A stretch of 64,000 nt of DNA from Coffea arabica (Eukaryota > Streptophyta > Magnoliopsida > Gentianales > Rubiaceae). The translations under genes and the position numbers were made by a program. Shown piece by piece: positions 11,788-23,561 of the stretch (positions are counted from its first letter, which is position 1; each line of letters begins with the position of its first letter). Location: contig NC_092317.1 of the NCBI RefSeq assembly GCF_036785885.1, positions 7,938,501 through 8,002,500 on the forward strand, read 5' to 3'. The notes below the pieces were generated by a model. The model worked only from the letters and a program-made list of their open reading frames with translations. It ran no database searches and was not told the origin of the DNA.

Positions 11788-14700
11788 CATTTGTAGAGGG
11801 ACCAATCATATTTCTGGGGAATTAGGAATACAGAAAGGGCAAGGCAATAATAAGTTGGCAAAATCGGGCTGCAAAGCTCTTGGCCTGGGAATTTAACTTT
11901 GTTTTGAATCTGAAGTCGGTGAAAGATTTCGAGACTCAATCTTAAACAAAATTATTGGCTTAGGATTTAGGATAGTCTAGTAATTTGTTACTGTAAACTT
12001 GCCTGAAGATATAATCTTGATTTTGGACAGTGTCTCCGAATTCCATTTCTTCTCTTTTTCTGGCACAATAAAGATGTGACATACAGACTTAAGTCTGAAA
12101 TGATTTACCTTTGGATATCTAGGTGAATTTTAGATTGTGCTACTGACAATTAAGCAGAGATTAAGCTGATATAACCCTTTAACAAACATATGTTGATTGG
12201 GCCAGATGGTATTTTCTCATATACTATACAATTCAAATCAAAATTCATTATAAAGGTGACTCATTATCTACGTACATTAATTATTGTATATACGTGTTGT
12301 GTATTATTTGGGACTAAATCTCAATCCAATAATCGATTCACAAATTGATGCTGCAAGCCTGCAACTTGAGCCATCTAGAATTCCATTTATCCTAGTTTTC
12401 GGTCCTTCACTAAGAACCGTTCAGCAATACTTTTTTTACACAATCTATAGTGAAATAGTATGACTTTGTGGATATGACAAAACTTATGGATCCAAGCTGT
12501 CACTTCCAGCATGGTCAATCCAATTCCCCTTTGACATGCCTCGAAAAGTTTGACCCTACTTTGAAGGAGAACCCGGAAAGAAGAATAAATTGAGGGCTTG
12601 AAATGCTGATTATTAGGCAGGTTCATCATTCTAAAGAGACAAATTGATGCACCCTTGTACTGCAATATTCCTCCTGATTTTGTAAGTTCAGTATTCCCAC
12701 TTTCATCGAAGGAAATCTATGCCATATGTCCATTGTCCAATCAACAAGTAACAATGCCAATACGCTTTAAATCTCAATAATGACCAAAAGCTTCATCTAG
12801 CTTTGTTCTGTTTGACTTTTAATTATTCAATCCGTTGGGATTGAATACGTGATTCCAAGCTTCTCCATCAAAAAAGTGATGGAAGAGATGAATTTCCATC
12901 CCCTAATTTCTTGAATAAAAGTTGTATACTTTGGTTCTGTCATGGGTTCGCCAGGGACACAAGAATTCTCCATGGAGTTGCAACGTACCTTTGAGTTTAC
13001 CCTTGATTTGTAGTCCCACTGCATTATTGATGCGACTTGTTCATTAAGAATAGGTTTCCTCCTCTTCAGAAAGTTTTTGTTGGAAATTTTTATTTTTTTT
13101 TTTGCAGCGTCTGATAGGAATTGATTGAAAGAGACATAATATCCGGGACAACATGATTGAAACTCCAAACCTTTTTAGAAAAGTTTAGGTTGTTGGAGTA
13201 TCATATTATCCCAATGAGATGGTTCCAATAGCTTGTCTTGAATTAAAAAGGGATAATTTTAGAAACCTCTCCTAAAATTTCTAGCAATTTCACGAAGCTC
13301 CTTCAAGATTTTAAAACTATGCTCACCTCCTCTAATTTGACACTTTTAGTGACCAAACGTTAAAATAGGTCAAAAATTTAATGAATACCCTAAAATGCTC
13401 TCATCTAATAAAGTCTAATTTATTATTCTAAACAATTAATTGTAATTTAGCACAATTACAAAGAAATGAGTTTCAAGTATTTTGTGCCCGATATTTATTA
13501 TTTGATAATAAAATACAAAGATAAATTTCATTAGGATAAGCTTCTTTTAATAGTGCATTATTAAAGATAGAGATTCTTTTTAAGATGGAGAAAAAAGTGT
13601 CACCATAATTTTTTTTAAAGTTTGTGGATTGGTCAAGTGGTAGAACTATTATAGTTTATTAGTGATTTTGGCCCATTTATTTTTTATTTATTATTGAGTT
13701 TGATATCAAAAAAATAAATAAACAAATAAGAGCTGAAAAAGAATAAGAAGATATTTAAAGTTATCAAAAAAAAAATTACTATTTTGACATTTGATCATGA
13801 TGGAGGCTAGGGACTAATAATACTGGTGATTTTGCTGACAGAATATAAGAATAATGAAGAAGAAGAGAAATGGGAAAAAAATGTATAAAGCCCACCCTTT
13901 TTAATTACGCATACCAACTTCTTATGAAATTGGTACCAAGACATTACACATGCCCAATTTCTTTGTCTAATATATGTGTTTATTGGACAAATATATTCTC
14001 TAAATTGTAGATAGATCTAACATGCAATTCTATTATGTTCTTATATTGCTTAAGACATTTCCAAAATCACTTTTTTCCTTAAAATTTTTTCTCTGTTTTA
14101 GCAAAGATTCTGCTATTGCCCTTTGGCATTTAGTTATTTTTACCTTTCAAGTTTCCAGAAGTTCTTTATTTCTAGTTTCAGAAAGAAAATGTTATATCAT
14201 GAGTTTAAATGCAAACACATGTACCTCTTTAAAGTCTTGATTAAAGTTTTCTTAATACTAAAAAATTATTTTCGTTAAGAGCCCATCAAGGTGAAAATAT
14301 TATAATTACTTTCTCTATATTAATTATGAACAGATTTATACAATTATCCTTTTATCAATTATTCTAGAGTAACATTTTCTTTTCCATCAATTAGGACACA
14401 TATAACGAATATTAACCCTTTATTTGTTCAGTTTAAAAATTGGATAAATCTTATACACTGAGGAATCTAAATGCACGTCACATATGCAAAGAGATACGGG
14501 CATAGCATATGCAAAGTTTGATATTCAAATTCAAATTAAGATAACATGGCATATGTATAAACCTATCAACATATATTAATAACGTAGGAAAGATTAATTC
14601 TTAAAAATTACCTATGAATATCATTTCAATGGAATAGTGTAAATAACGTTTAGAAAACACTTTTTGGTACACCATCATGAACTATCTACAGTGAAAAAAA

Positions 14701-15115
14701 ATCGAATGATTAAATCTTTTATAAGTAACCGCAGGAATATGTACAATCTTCTCATTTTATTCATAAAAGTTACAGGTGTGAACGTTATTCCCCATGTTCT
14801 ACTTTTTACTCCTCATAGATTAGAGGCTTGTAGAAAAGTCTCTTAGGAGGCAAATATCTTACTGTTTAATCTAGCTTTTCTATTTAAACTAAGTTGAAAT
14901 TTCAGTTAAGCGTTGGCTTTAAAATTATGGGAGCCAAGTTCATCATTTGAAGGTTAAAAATTATACCCACGTACATATAAAATTGTAGAGTAAGAAGGTT
15001 AAGACAATTCTATATGCATCACACGGCTAAATTCTAATAAAATTGATGTCTTAAATTCCTGACATAACATCCATAAAGCCTTCTTCCGAAGCACCCCTGA
15101 TTTCTGACCAACCAT

Positions 15116-15322
15116 GGGAAGAGAAGGTCTAGGATGATTGACAAGAGTCTATCAGGTTAAGCCAAGGCAAGGATGACACCTAAGATCCAATTTTATAAGG
15201 TAATTAGACACTTCGAAATGCAAGAAATGAAGCAGGTACATTTTTAGCCGAGTGGGTTTAGGCCAGTCATCCTTGGCTTACCAGCATGATTCTTTATCTT
15301 CATACAAGACCTTCCTTCCTCT
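15116..15322 (-). ncRNA. MIR169: MIR169 precursor, locus 5 (type B, variant mature sequence)
   Basis: The mature region is at 15259-15279, minus strand, core AGCCAAGGAUGACUGGCC, starting AA rather than UA, so the 5' end and register are uncertain by one base. The star arm (15158-15183) contains ccaaggcaagg, a small duplication that bulges the duplex. The stem base, gaggaaggaaggtctt against agaccttctcttcc, is intact. It is the sister of locus 2 and may be a weakly processed or decaying copy. Confidence 0.8.
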
Positions 15323-15371
15323 ATTTCCAAATGATGCTTAGAAGTTAGAAATAATGCTAAGATAGAAGTGG

Positions 15372-15522
15372 AAATTTATAGGCAATAAGAAGTGAAAGAG
15401 ATGAGATCCGAGAATCCACACAAGGAGCCCTCTTGGCTCCATAACCAGAAAATTTTTATCTCTTATGGTTTTCAAAATTTTCTTGTATAATTATCCCCAT
15501 ATGCATGGGATGAATATGTGCC
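15372..15522 (-). promoter_or_regulatory. Promoter of MIR169 locus 5
   Basis: TATAAATTT (15372-15380) lies 93 bp upstream of the miRNA. The palindromic box at 15511-15522 is degenerate (tgaatatgtgcc on the plus strand), the poorest match of the seven. Confidence 0.5.
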
Positions 15523-16656
15523 CGCTCTTGAAAGGAAGAACCATGTCCAGTTGCGGTTCCAGATTGGAAAAACTTGGTGGGAAAGCAACATATATATACT
15601 ACTTTATTTGTTCCAACTTGGTTGAATCCCATTCTTGCGCATTATAAAAAGACTATCCAAGAAAAATACTTTATAACAAAAGGGAAAAAAAGAAGCCAAG
15701 TTTGATTAGTTATAGAAGTTGAGAAATAAAATAACAAATTGTGGGATGTTGTTTTTGCTCAATTTATCTATCTATAAATCCATCAATGTAACAGTTAGAG
15801 CCTATAGATAATAGATGGTTGACATTCTGATCTGTCGACTTCTATCTGGTTTTCTGCTTTGACATTCGAAATTTTATTCTCATATATGTTGATCAATATT
15901 CCCCAAGCAATCAAAATCCATCACAAATGTCCACTTGACTTAAAATGTCAATGCTCCAAGTAGTAAGCAAACATTGGTTAGTATTATTTTGCTTCACTTT
16001 CAAGCCTTCAACTCTTGGCTTTGAACTAATTCGGTACCGGTTTTGCCAATACATATGTCCACATCGATCGGCATGGACGCTGATGTAGAACATCCAAGAA
16101 CTAAATTTTAGCACTAATCTGTTCCTGTAATTATCAGCTAAATACCCACCACCAAAAAAAAAATTGCAAATGAATATGGATACCATATTACCTTGTGATG
16201 GAAGCTTCTTAGGACTCTCTTGACGTTCATTACAAGGAACTCTTGGGCTTTTGAAGATATAGTATTCCCTTCTCAAGTTTTACATCAGATCTTTTGTCAT
16301 TTGCTATCAAAATGTTTGTTTTCTGTAAAGCATTAACATGGAATTTGGAGAGGTAATGGATCCAGGGAAACCAGGAGGGGCCCTCCCCTTTTCCAGTTTT
16401 TATTCCTTTTAAAATTAGAAATTTTTAGAGCATTCTTTATATATTTAAAGTTTCACCCCCACAAAAACTTAAAAATATTTTTTGTTATGCATAAAAAGTT
16501 TAGGTATACTCTCTCGAGATGAATTTTGCGGCTCTGTCTATAATTCGGAGTGCAGTGCACTAGAAGTTCAATCCAATATTTTGAAATAAATTAAAAGCCG
16601 ATGGTGTTATGACAACCCAAAATGAGTGTTATATCATCAACCAAAAGTGACTTACA

Positions 16657-16846
16657 TCCCGTTTGGCATTGTAGTATCTTATAAAAAAGCACTTCTAATA
16701 CAAGTTTTTTGTAACAAAATTACTTTTAAGATAACATAAACTGGACTCCTTAAATTACGAGAAATTAGTTATCAAACACCCTAAAAGTGCTTTTAGTATT
16801 TAAAAGCATTTTTATTTTTATAAATGCACCGCAGCCCCAAACGGAA
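16657..16846. mobile_element. MITE private to block 2
   Basis: The ends are inverted: cccgtttggcattgtagt at the left and …gcagccccaaacgg at the right (ccgtttgggg in reverse complement). Block 1 around 5,905-5,930 reads straight through the homologous flanks (gagttattacataagtgattttaacattc), so the site is empty there. This shows insertion after the block duplication. Superfamily is not certain; no clean target duplication was found. Confidence 0.6.
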
Positions 16847-18179
16847 TTTTAGTAGTCAGGATTAAATAACTACTTTTAACTTTCTTGCAGTACTTGGGAA
16901 AGGGACAAAAAATGTTTGACTTTAAAAATTGTGTTATGATTGATGTCATATAAATACTTTGGACGGATGCATTGGGGCGTGCTAATGCAGAATTGGGGTG
17001 CCTGTGCATGTCTAGTACGAGCATGGTTTTGTTTTGTACATGTTCTAGGTAGAAATTTACTCAACACGAAATGTTTTCTTTTCCATGCTGGCTCTTCTGT
17101 GTTAGGGATACTTCTCTATAAACTGTCCAATTAAGCAAGAACACCTGTAAAAAGCCGTGATGTATAAACCAAATTTTTAGATATTCGGGCCTCAATCTTG
17201 ATCAATAAACCAAATTTCATTTGCTTGTGTTATATGCACTATAAGCACTAACAATTGTTTAAAAAAAGAAAAAAAGAAATTTTCTGATTCTATCATAAGA
17301 GTGGAGATGAATATAATATCAAATGTAGTATGGTTAAAAATAATAGTAATGATTCATAACAGATATGTTGTGATGTTCAAATCTTTTCGTTCTATTCTTT
17401 TTTCCATCAGGTATGATGGGTCCCTAACCACCTAAGACTACATATTTATCTAATTAGGATTTATGTACATACTTTCATTTCACTTTCCTTTTTGTTAAAA
17501 GTCGAAGAAAATGAAATATGATTATGCACAGGAATTCAAGCAGACAAAATTGGCTGATCCTGCGGTAAACAGGCATCAGATGTGGTAGTAATTTCAACTA
17601 ATTAAGATCGTCAATGAACCAGACAAGAATCGGATAAGCAAATCAAAACCAGTTTTGGACTGGATGTACAATTTTTCTCAAGGGATTTTGAGCATTTTGA
17701 CCTGAATGGAACCGCCGGTTCAACCTGTGATTTGGCTGTTTCCTTTCTTCTACATGTTCATAAACATTTTCCTGAAGCTCTTCACATTCTTTATTCATCC
17801 CACCTTTTAATTAATTAAGTTCGATCAAATGTTTGGTGGTTAAGAAGGAGTCGAACTTCTGCTGTTAAAGATTTTTACTTGCATGATGTGTTAAAAAGAG
17901 AAACCAACTTTCTTGATTCACCAAAGAGAAGCAAGAAAGGTGTATCAAATGAATAATATTAGGAATCAGAAATGCCCCATTTATAACATAAGTTGTATCT
18001 ACATGTCATCTCTCTCGATACATGCAGGAGCCAAACACATCTATGTATTTGTGTGTACAATTTGTGAGACAACAGCAAGTTACATATCTAAGATATGCTT
18101 CTGAAATAAATGGCGAAGTAAGACCTGTCTGTACAATCAAGATATTGTCTTCCCAGTCAGGAATCCGCATGATCCATCC

Positions 18180-18620
18180 ATGGAAGAGAAAGCCTAGCAT
18201 GGTTGATAAGATCTGGTTTGAATAGCCAAGGATGACAGGCCCTAAAAGCCCCTTAGGACTCCTAACTTTTTTTTTTTTTTTTGGGGTAAGCCTTATGGCT
18301 CCTAATTGATTGCTAATATTACGTTTCGATTAAATTTATGTTCCGTTTCGGCTTTTTGTAGTTTTGTGGACAATTTAATACTCAGTTTGAGTACTAAAAG
18401 ACCATTAAACTCTGATTTATACGAAAATGATAACCTCCCTAGTCTCCTCGTCACACATCAAAAAATATATATATTTTTTTTTGAAGATATAACCAAAAGA
18501 AAAAAAAATTTTGAAAAAGGACACCTTGTCTTGCCAACCCAAACCCTTGAGTAAATTAGGCAAGTCATCCTTGGATATCAGACAAGGCTCTTTATCTCCA
18601 TACAAGACTTCTCTTCCTCT
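18180..18620 (-). ncRNA. MIR169: MIR169 precursor, locus 6 (type C, seed variant)
   Basis: The mature region is at 18557-18577, minus strand, core AUCCAAGGAUGACUUGCC: position 3 is U instead of G. That base lies in the 5' part that normally pairs with the NF-YA site. The star arm (18223-18244) still has the partner for G3 and so now mismatches. The loop is about 310 nt and holds a poly-T tract (18269-18284) and an A/T-rich insertion. The stem base is intact. It may be a degrading copy or one with altered target preference. Confidence 0.78.
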
Positions 18621-18669
18621 TTTTTCAAGCTCTGCACTCACCCTTGCAATAGTGGTATAATATAACTGA

Positions 18670-18819
18670 CTATATATATGGGCGAAAAGGCAAAGAAATT
18701 AGATCCGAAATGCCGCAAATTGAGCTCACTTGGCCCTGTCATTGTTTTATTTGGTTCAGTTTTCATAACACAGTTGACAATAATGCAATTATCCCATTGT
18801 GCATGGGGGAATATATTCC
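18670..18819 (-). promoter_or_regulatory. Promoter of MIR169 locus 6
   Basis: ATATATATAG (18670-18679) lies 93 bp upstream of the miRNA. The perfect palindrome GGAATATATTCC lies at 18808-18819, and the cggatctaat element lies between them, as at locus 3. Confidence 0.6.
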
Positions 18820-19979
18820 ACTCTGCAGCAGGTACAATCACATCCAGTCCACATCTGGATGTGAGATTGGAAAAATGGGGTCTAAAAGCCACATCGTCAA
18901 TCCAAACCCAACTCCTGCTGAATCGTCGAGTCTATTCAAGAAATAAGCCTGGTGATCTTTAGTTGTAAACCTTTCATGGTAAGTTGGTGAAAGTTTACTT
19001 ATCAAAAAAGAATAATGGTGAAGAATTTTTGCAGACATTGGAAAAACCCCTCAACTAATATCTTGCAAATAATCAGTGCCCAAAACTCTTATCTCAGACA
19101 ATTTACACCTTGGGAGGTATGAACCGTATTTGAATTACAAACATCAGTCAACTATTCCTTATTACTTAATGCCGCTAAACTATTTGCTTAATCCGTAAAC
19201 TAAACATCTTCTCATCCGATTTTCTAAATATCAGGCGATGGAGAGTAACAATTAAGAGTCATATGTGTCTTTCACTCTCAATACTATCAATGGTACGCCT
19301 TAATGCTACCCATGCATTCCAAATTGGTGAAAAATGCTAAAAATTCTGTTAATGTTTGGGTCGAAAATGTTGGTGTTGCCATCTTTAATGTGCACCAGTA
19401 ATTTTGTCCTGACCAAAAGTTGTGCACTGCCTAGGTAAAACGTACAATATATCTTGGGAGCAATAAAATAGATGTGAATTCTGTATGATGAAAAATATCA
19501 CTAGCTTTGGAGGCATTATGGAGTTATCTTGAAGTTGATTTTCTTGTGAATTACTTAAATCTATGATTGATTTTTTTTGCCCATCATTTGAATTACTGAA
19601 TAGGTCTCAAGGAGGCTATGGTTGGACCAGAGCAGTGTAATTCCCCTTACCAAAGAGAAAGGAAGATTACGTATGAATAATTGGAGAAACAAGAAGCAAC
19701 ATATATGGTATCAAGGGCGCTTATATACTTTTTTTGTACGTAGCTACGAGATGACACATCCCTACCTTTTACATGTAAAACATAAAGTGACAGCAGTTAT
19801 ATTGAAGGAATTGAGAGAGTGGTTGCAGAATTTGCTATAGTGAATCAGAATTCTACATGGGCAAAAACTTAGTTGGATTATTTTTTTTTTTCCTCAAATA
19901 TCAGTAGGTTGAGTGGAATTTACAGATAAAATTACGTTTATACAGTTTTTTAACTCGATTGATCCGCATGAAATTCAAA

Positions 19980-20477
19980 GGGCAAATTATACTTTACCGC
20001 CTGTAGTATAGCTAATTTTTACATTATCCTCCTATAGTTTTAAATAATCCCCGCTCATAGTTTGAATTAAAGTGTCAAGGTAACGAAAATAATCATTCGT
20101 AATGGAACCTATGAAAATATCAAAATTATCTTGTTTAAAAACTAAAATGGCTGAAATAATCAAAATATATAAACATAATATGCATGACACTCTAATCTCG
20201 TATGATTTTATATTTTACCATATAACTCCCTTATGATTTAGTACTTTACCATATAGCCCCTTATAATTTTCAATATATATACATAACCTCCCTGTGATTA
20301 ATAAATAATTTTCAAATTTACATAATGGTATTTTTGATATTTTAGTTGACTCTATTATAGATTGCAAATTCCGTTACTTTAATACAAACCATGAAAGGGT
20401 TATATATAACTTTTGAAACCATAAGAAGGTTATGTAAACAAACACTAAACCACAGGGGAGTAAAGTGTAATTTGCCC
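19980..20477. mobile_element. Terminal-inverted-repeat element private to block 2
   Basis: The left end gggcaaattatactttac and right end gtaaagtgtaatttgccc are inverted repeats with a short adjoining similarity (cctgtagt/cctgtggt). The interior is AT-rich without a transposase frame, so it is non-autonomous. Flanks share only AAA. Block 1 shows no counterpart near 9,200. Confidence 0.65.
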
Positions 20478-22559
20478 AAATCTAAAAGAATCAACAAAGT
20501 GCTGAAATATGAAGCGTAATACCATAGTGTAAGAACTCGTACAAAAACAAGTAGGTCTTACGCAATTCCATTTTAATAAATTAGTCATACCCGGTTTTAA
20601 TTTATGTAATATCTCCCAAAAAAAAAGGTAACTATACATGCGAAATAGCTTGGACAATGATATATTTCCATTACAAGCTGGGGTAAACTTGGCAAAAATA
20701 ATAAATAAGTTGACCTCAAATACAATTTTCGAACTCATTAAAGATGAGACATACTTTTTTTTTATATATAATCATCATAATTCCACTGTATCAAATGCAG
20801 ATTATTGGCAGAAATATATCAAACATGCAACAGACCAAAAGATCTTAAAAATTACCAGGTCTGAAAAATTAAAGATGACACATACTTGATCTGCATCAAC
20901 TTTGCTCATCCTACTCTTGGATGTTCAAAAGAGAACGAGTGATAGGAAAAAAAAAAGTCATTTTTCCCATTTAATGGCTGAATAAATGTAGCAAGATCAC
21001 TAAATCATTGCTTGGCAAATATGAATCTAGACTAGAAAAGTCAGGACTAGTTTAACTCTGCTAAGGCAGACTTTCTTATGTCTCTTTACAGGGAGAACAA
21101 AATTACAAGCCTAATTCAATTGAAGTCAGATTATTTGAGATTCGAACACAATAATAATAACCTTGTAGTGAAGGGTGGATCTTATTCAGAAAATAGAAGT
21201 GCTAGAAAAGTACAACCTCGAGATTTGATATATTTTTCTTGAAAAAAAAAAATTTTTTATTTTTTTTTGGTCAACCCCCACGATGCATGGAAATTCACGT
21301 ACCGAAGCTCATCCAGAATTATTCATAAACCATTTCGGATGGAATGCTTTCAGAACCCAGGAAATCAAATAGAATTCATAGAACCGTAAAACAGGATATG
21401 AAACTTCCATAATAGGATAGCTTGCATAAAACCTGTTGTTAATGGAAGTTAAACTCGAAAGAAACACACACACACACACACAGACAAAGAACTTGCAAGA
21501 CTATTCATATAAAGTTGGGAAACAGAGAGAGAGAGAGATTAACCATGTATGTAGAAAGTGTAGTATCCATTCTTTTCGTTTTAATTATGATCAAGTTAGA
21601 GCAGTAGTGATAGGAGTGATGAATATGTGAAATAAAATATATTTAAAAAAAAATTTCTGGACAAATATTCACTTGACAATAAACTAGAATTTTTATGAAC
21701 AATTTAGGAGTATTCAATGCATTACATGTTTCCATTTAAAAATGATATTAATTATCAAACTTTGAAATATTTGCAATCTAGAATAATATTATGTGATTCA
21801 TTTCATTAGGGATACACTTTTACGAAATAGATGATACAAAAATGCCAATTAAAATGCTCAATTTCTCGTTTGTTTGATGCAAGATGTTTGTAAGCAGGAG
21901 ATTCTGGATTCAAAACCTCCCACTTTATTCTTAAAAAAAAAAAATCTTCCTACCATACTTGTAAACAGATTTCTTTGTGTGGCTGAGCAAGTTATTCTTT
22001 TCAATAATATGACCAAAAAAATGGAAAACCCAAAACGAGCTCGCTGATATTCCCAGTTCCCTGACTTTGTCAACCCGTACAACCAGGCCCACTTTGGCAA
22101 TGGGTAATGATGCAGGCCCAAAGATAATCAAGAAGCCATTAGTCATCCATTTCTGGATTTTACTTTTTATTTATTTATTTATGCATGAAATATCGTTCAT
22201 GGCTTCATGCAAATATCCTGGTTGTCCAGGAAAATGTATGTTGAATTAAAAAATAAAACCTACTAAAAAATTTTTTTTAAAAAAAAAAAATAAAAATCAA
22301 CCCAATTAACTCTTTTTTTTTTTTTGGACGATCAAAAAAATTAAGGTATCTGTGCTCAGAGTTGGAGAAACTCTATGACAAACTTCAAATGGGACTTACC
22401 TCTGTTGTGAGCTGCAATTTATTAAACTGCAGAGCTTAACAGAAATTGAATGACATTAATTATGCGAAAAAGAAAAGAAAAGGATGGATTAAAACCTGAT
22501 TAATAAGAGCAGAATTTACATAAGAAGGTACTGGTTGCTCCAGAAGTTGCTTCCATCCA

Positions 22560-22815
22560 TGGAAGAGAAAGTCTAGCATGATCAATAAGAGCCAGTCAGG
22601 ATAGCCAAAGGATGACGCCTAGAAACAAGCTTAGGGCTCCTAATTCAATCATTGGATCCTACACTTGGATTCAGAGGGGCACAGCTAAAACAGTGAGATT
22701 GAGCAGTATATACTAACAAGAAAAAAAGGGCATTAAACCCTTGAGTTGGCTTTAGGCAAGTCATCCTTGGCTACCTAACAAGACTCTTGATGACCATACA
22801 AGACATCTCTTCCAC
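22560..22815 (-). ncRNA. MIR169: MIR169 precursor, locus 7 (type A)
   Basis: The mature miRNA is at 22753-22773, minus strand, identical to loci 1 and 4. The star is near 22602-22621. Arms and loop nearly duplicate locus 4, including the ggatcctacacttgg stretch in the loop. It is the only hairpin of truncated block 3 and the first of the array in the direction of transcription. Confidence 0.9.
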
Positions 22816-22853
22816 CCCATTTGAGCAATGCATTTCTGCTTACCAATGCTGAG

Positions 22854-23037
22854 GTATTTATAGGCAGAAATGAGCCAACAAGATCATTACCAAGCGCAGC
22901 ATGGTGGTTCGTTCCCCATTAGTCCAATTGACACTCGTTCAGCATTTGCATCTCCTTCTCATTTCTCAACATCTGTTGACCTAAAAACGTAATTTTCAAA
23001 ACCACTTGTCACCGTGCGACATGGTGGAATATATTCC
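22854..23037 (-). promoter_or_regulatory. Promoter of MIR169 locus 7
   Basis: TATAAATAC (22854-22862) lies 81 bp upstream of the miRNA. The perfect palindrome GGAATATATTCC lies at 23026-23037. Upstream sequence stays similar to that of locus 4 for more than 1 kb, apart from the retroelement at 23,376. Confidence 0.62.
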
Positions 23038-23375
23038 TCGTTTTAGAATAAGGACCAACTATGTTTCTGGGGCATACAGGAAAGGCTTGGCAAAATATTG
23101 GGTCAAACCTCTTGGCCTGGGAATCTGAAGTTCCTGTAAGATTCTGAGGTTCAAGCTTAAACAGAAATTTTGGCTTAGGAGGACTTTTCGTCACTATCTC
23201 TCAATTGTATCTCTACATTTCTTTTTCTTTTTTTTCTGACTCAGATAAAAAGTGGTATACAAACTTATAGTTCTTAGATGATTTACTTTTAGATATCTAT
23301 TTTAGTAATGATTTACCATTAGGTATCTATTTTAGTTTCAGATCGTGCAAGTGACAATTAAGCGGAGATTAAGCT

Positions 23376-23561
23376 TTTTTTTTTTTTGCGGCAAATCCTG
23401 TACACAGGGTGGGGATGCCAACCCCTAATTTTATTAACCAGTAGCATGAATACAAAGAGTTTAAGAAAGAAGTAGTATAAAGCCCAAGACGTAACTACCT
23501 AGCTAGATTACTCTTTGACAACTTACATGCGTACTGAACAAAACTCTCGTGCTAGATGGTA
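23376..23561 (-). mobile_element. 5'-truncated retroelement (LINE-like) with target duplication
   Basis: The insert starts with poly-T, that is, a poly-A tail on the minus strand preceded by tgtgtacaggatttgccgc. It is flanked by near-identical 17-bp direct repeats: taagcggagattaagct (23359-23375) and taagcggagattgagct (23562-23578). The sister sequence in block 2 near 12,150 has a single copy (taagcagagattaagct), the empty site. Length and tail suggest a severely truncated LINE end. The family is not identified. Confidence 0.7.

Larger units (their letters stand above)
11281..22545. repeat. Tandem block 2 of the MIR169 array
   Basis: This is the second A-B-C copy, with hairpins 4, 5 and 6. 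Offsets from block 1, measured at the mature miRNAs, are 10,687, 10,863 and 10,631 bp. It carries private insertions at 16,657-16,846 and 19,980-20,477. Its first part (11,300-13,220) matches 22,560-24,570 in block 3. No protein gene is supported in its spacers. Confidence 0.8.

Noticed and set aside
18638..19038. Several overlapping frames on both strands upstream of hairpin 6
   Set aside because: They fall on the conserved MIR169 promoter region; sister copies do not keep the frames.
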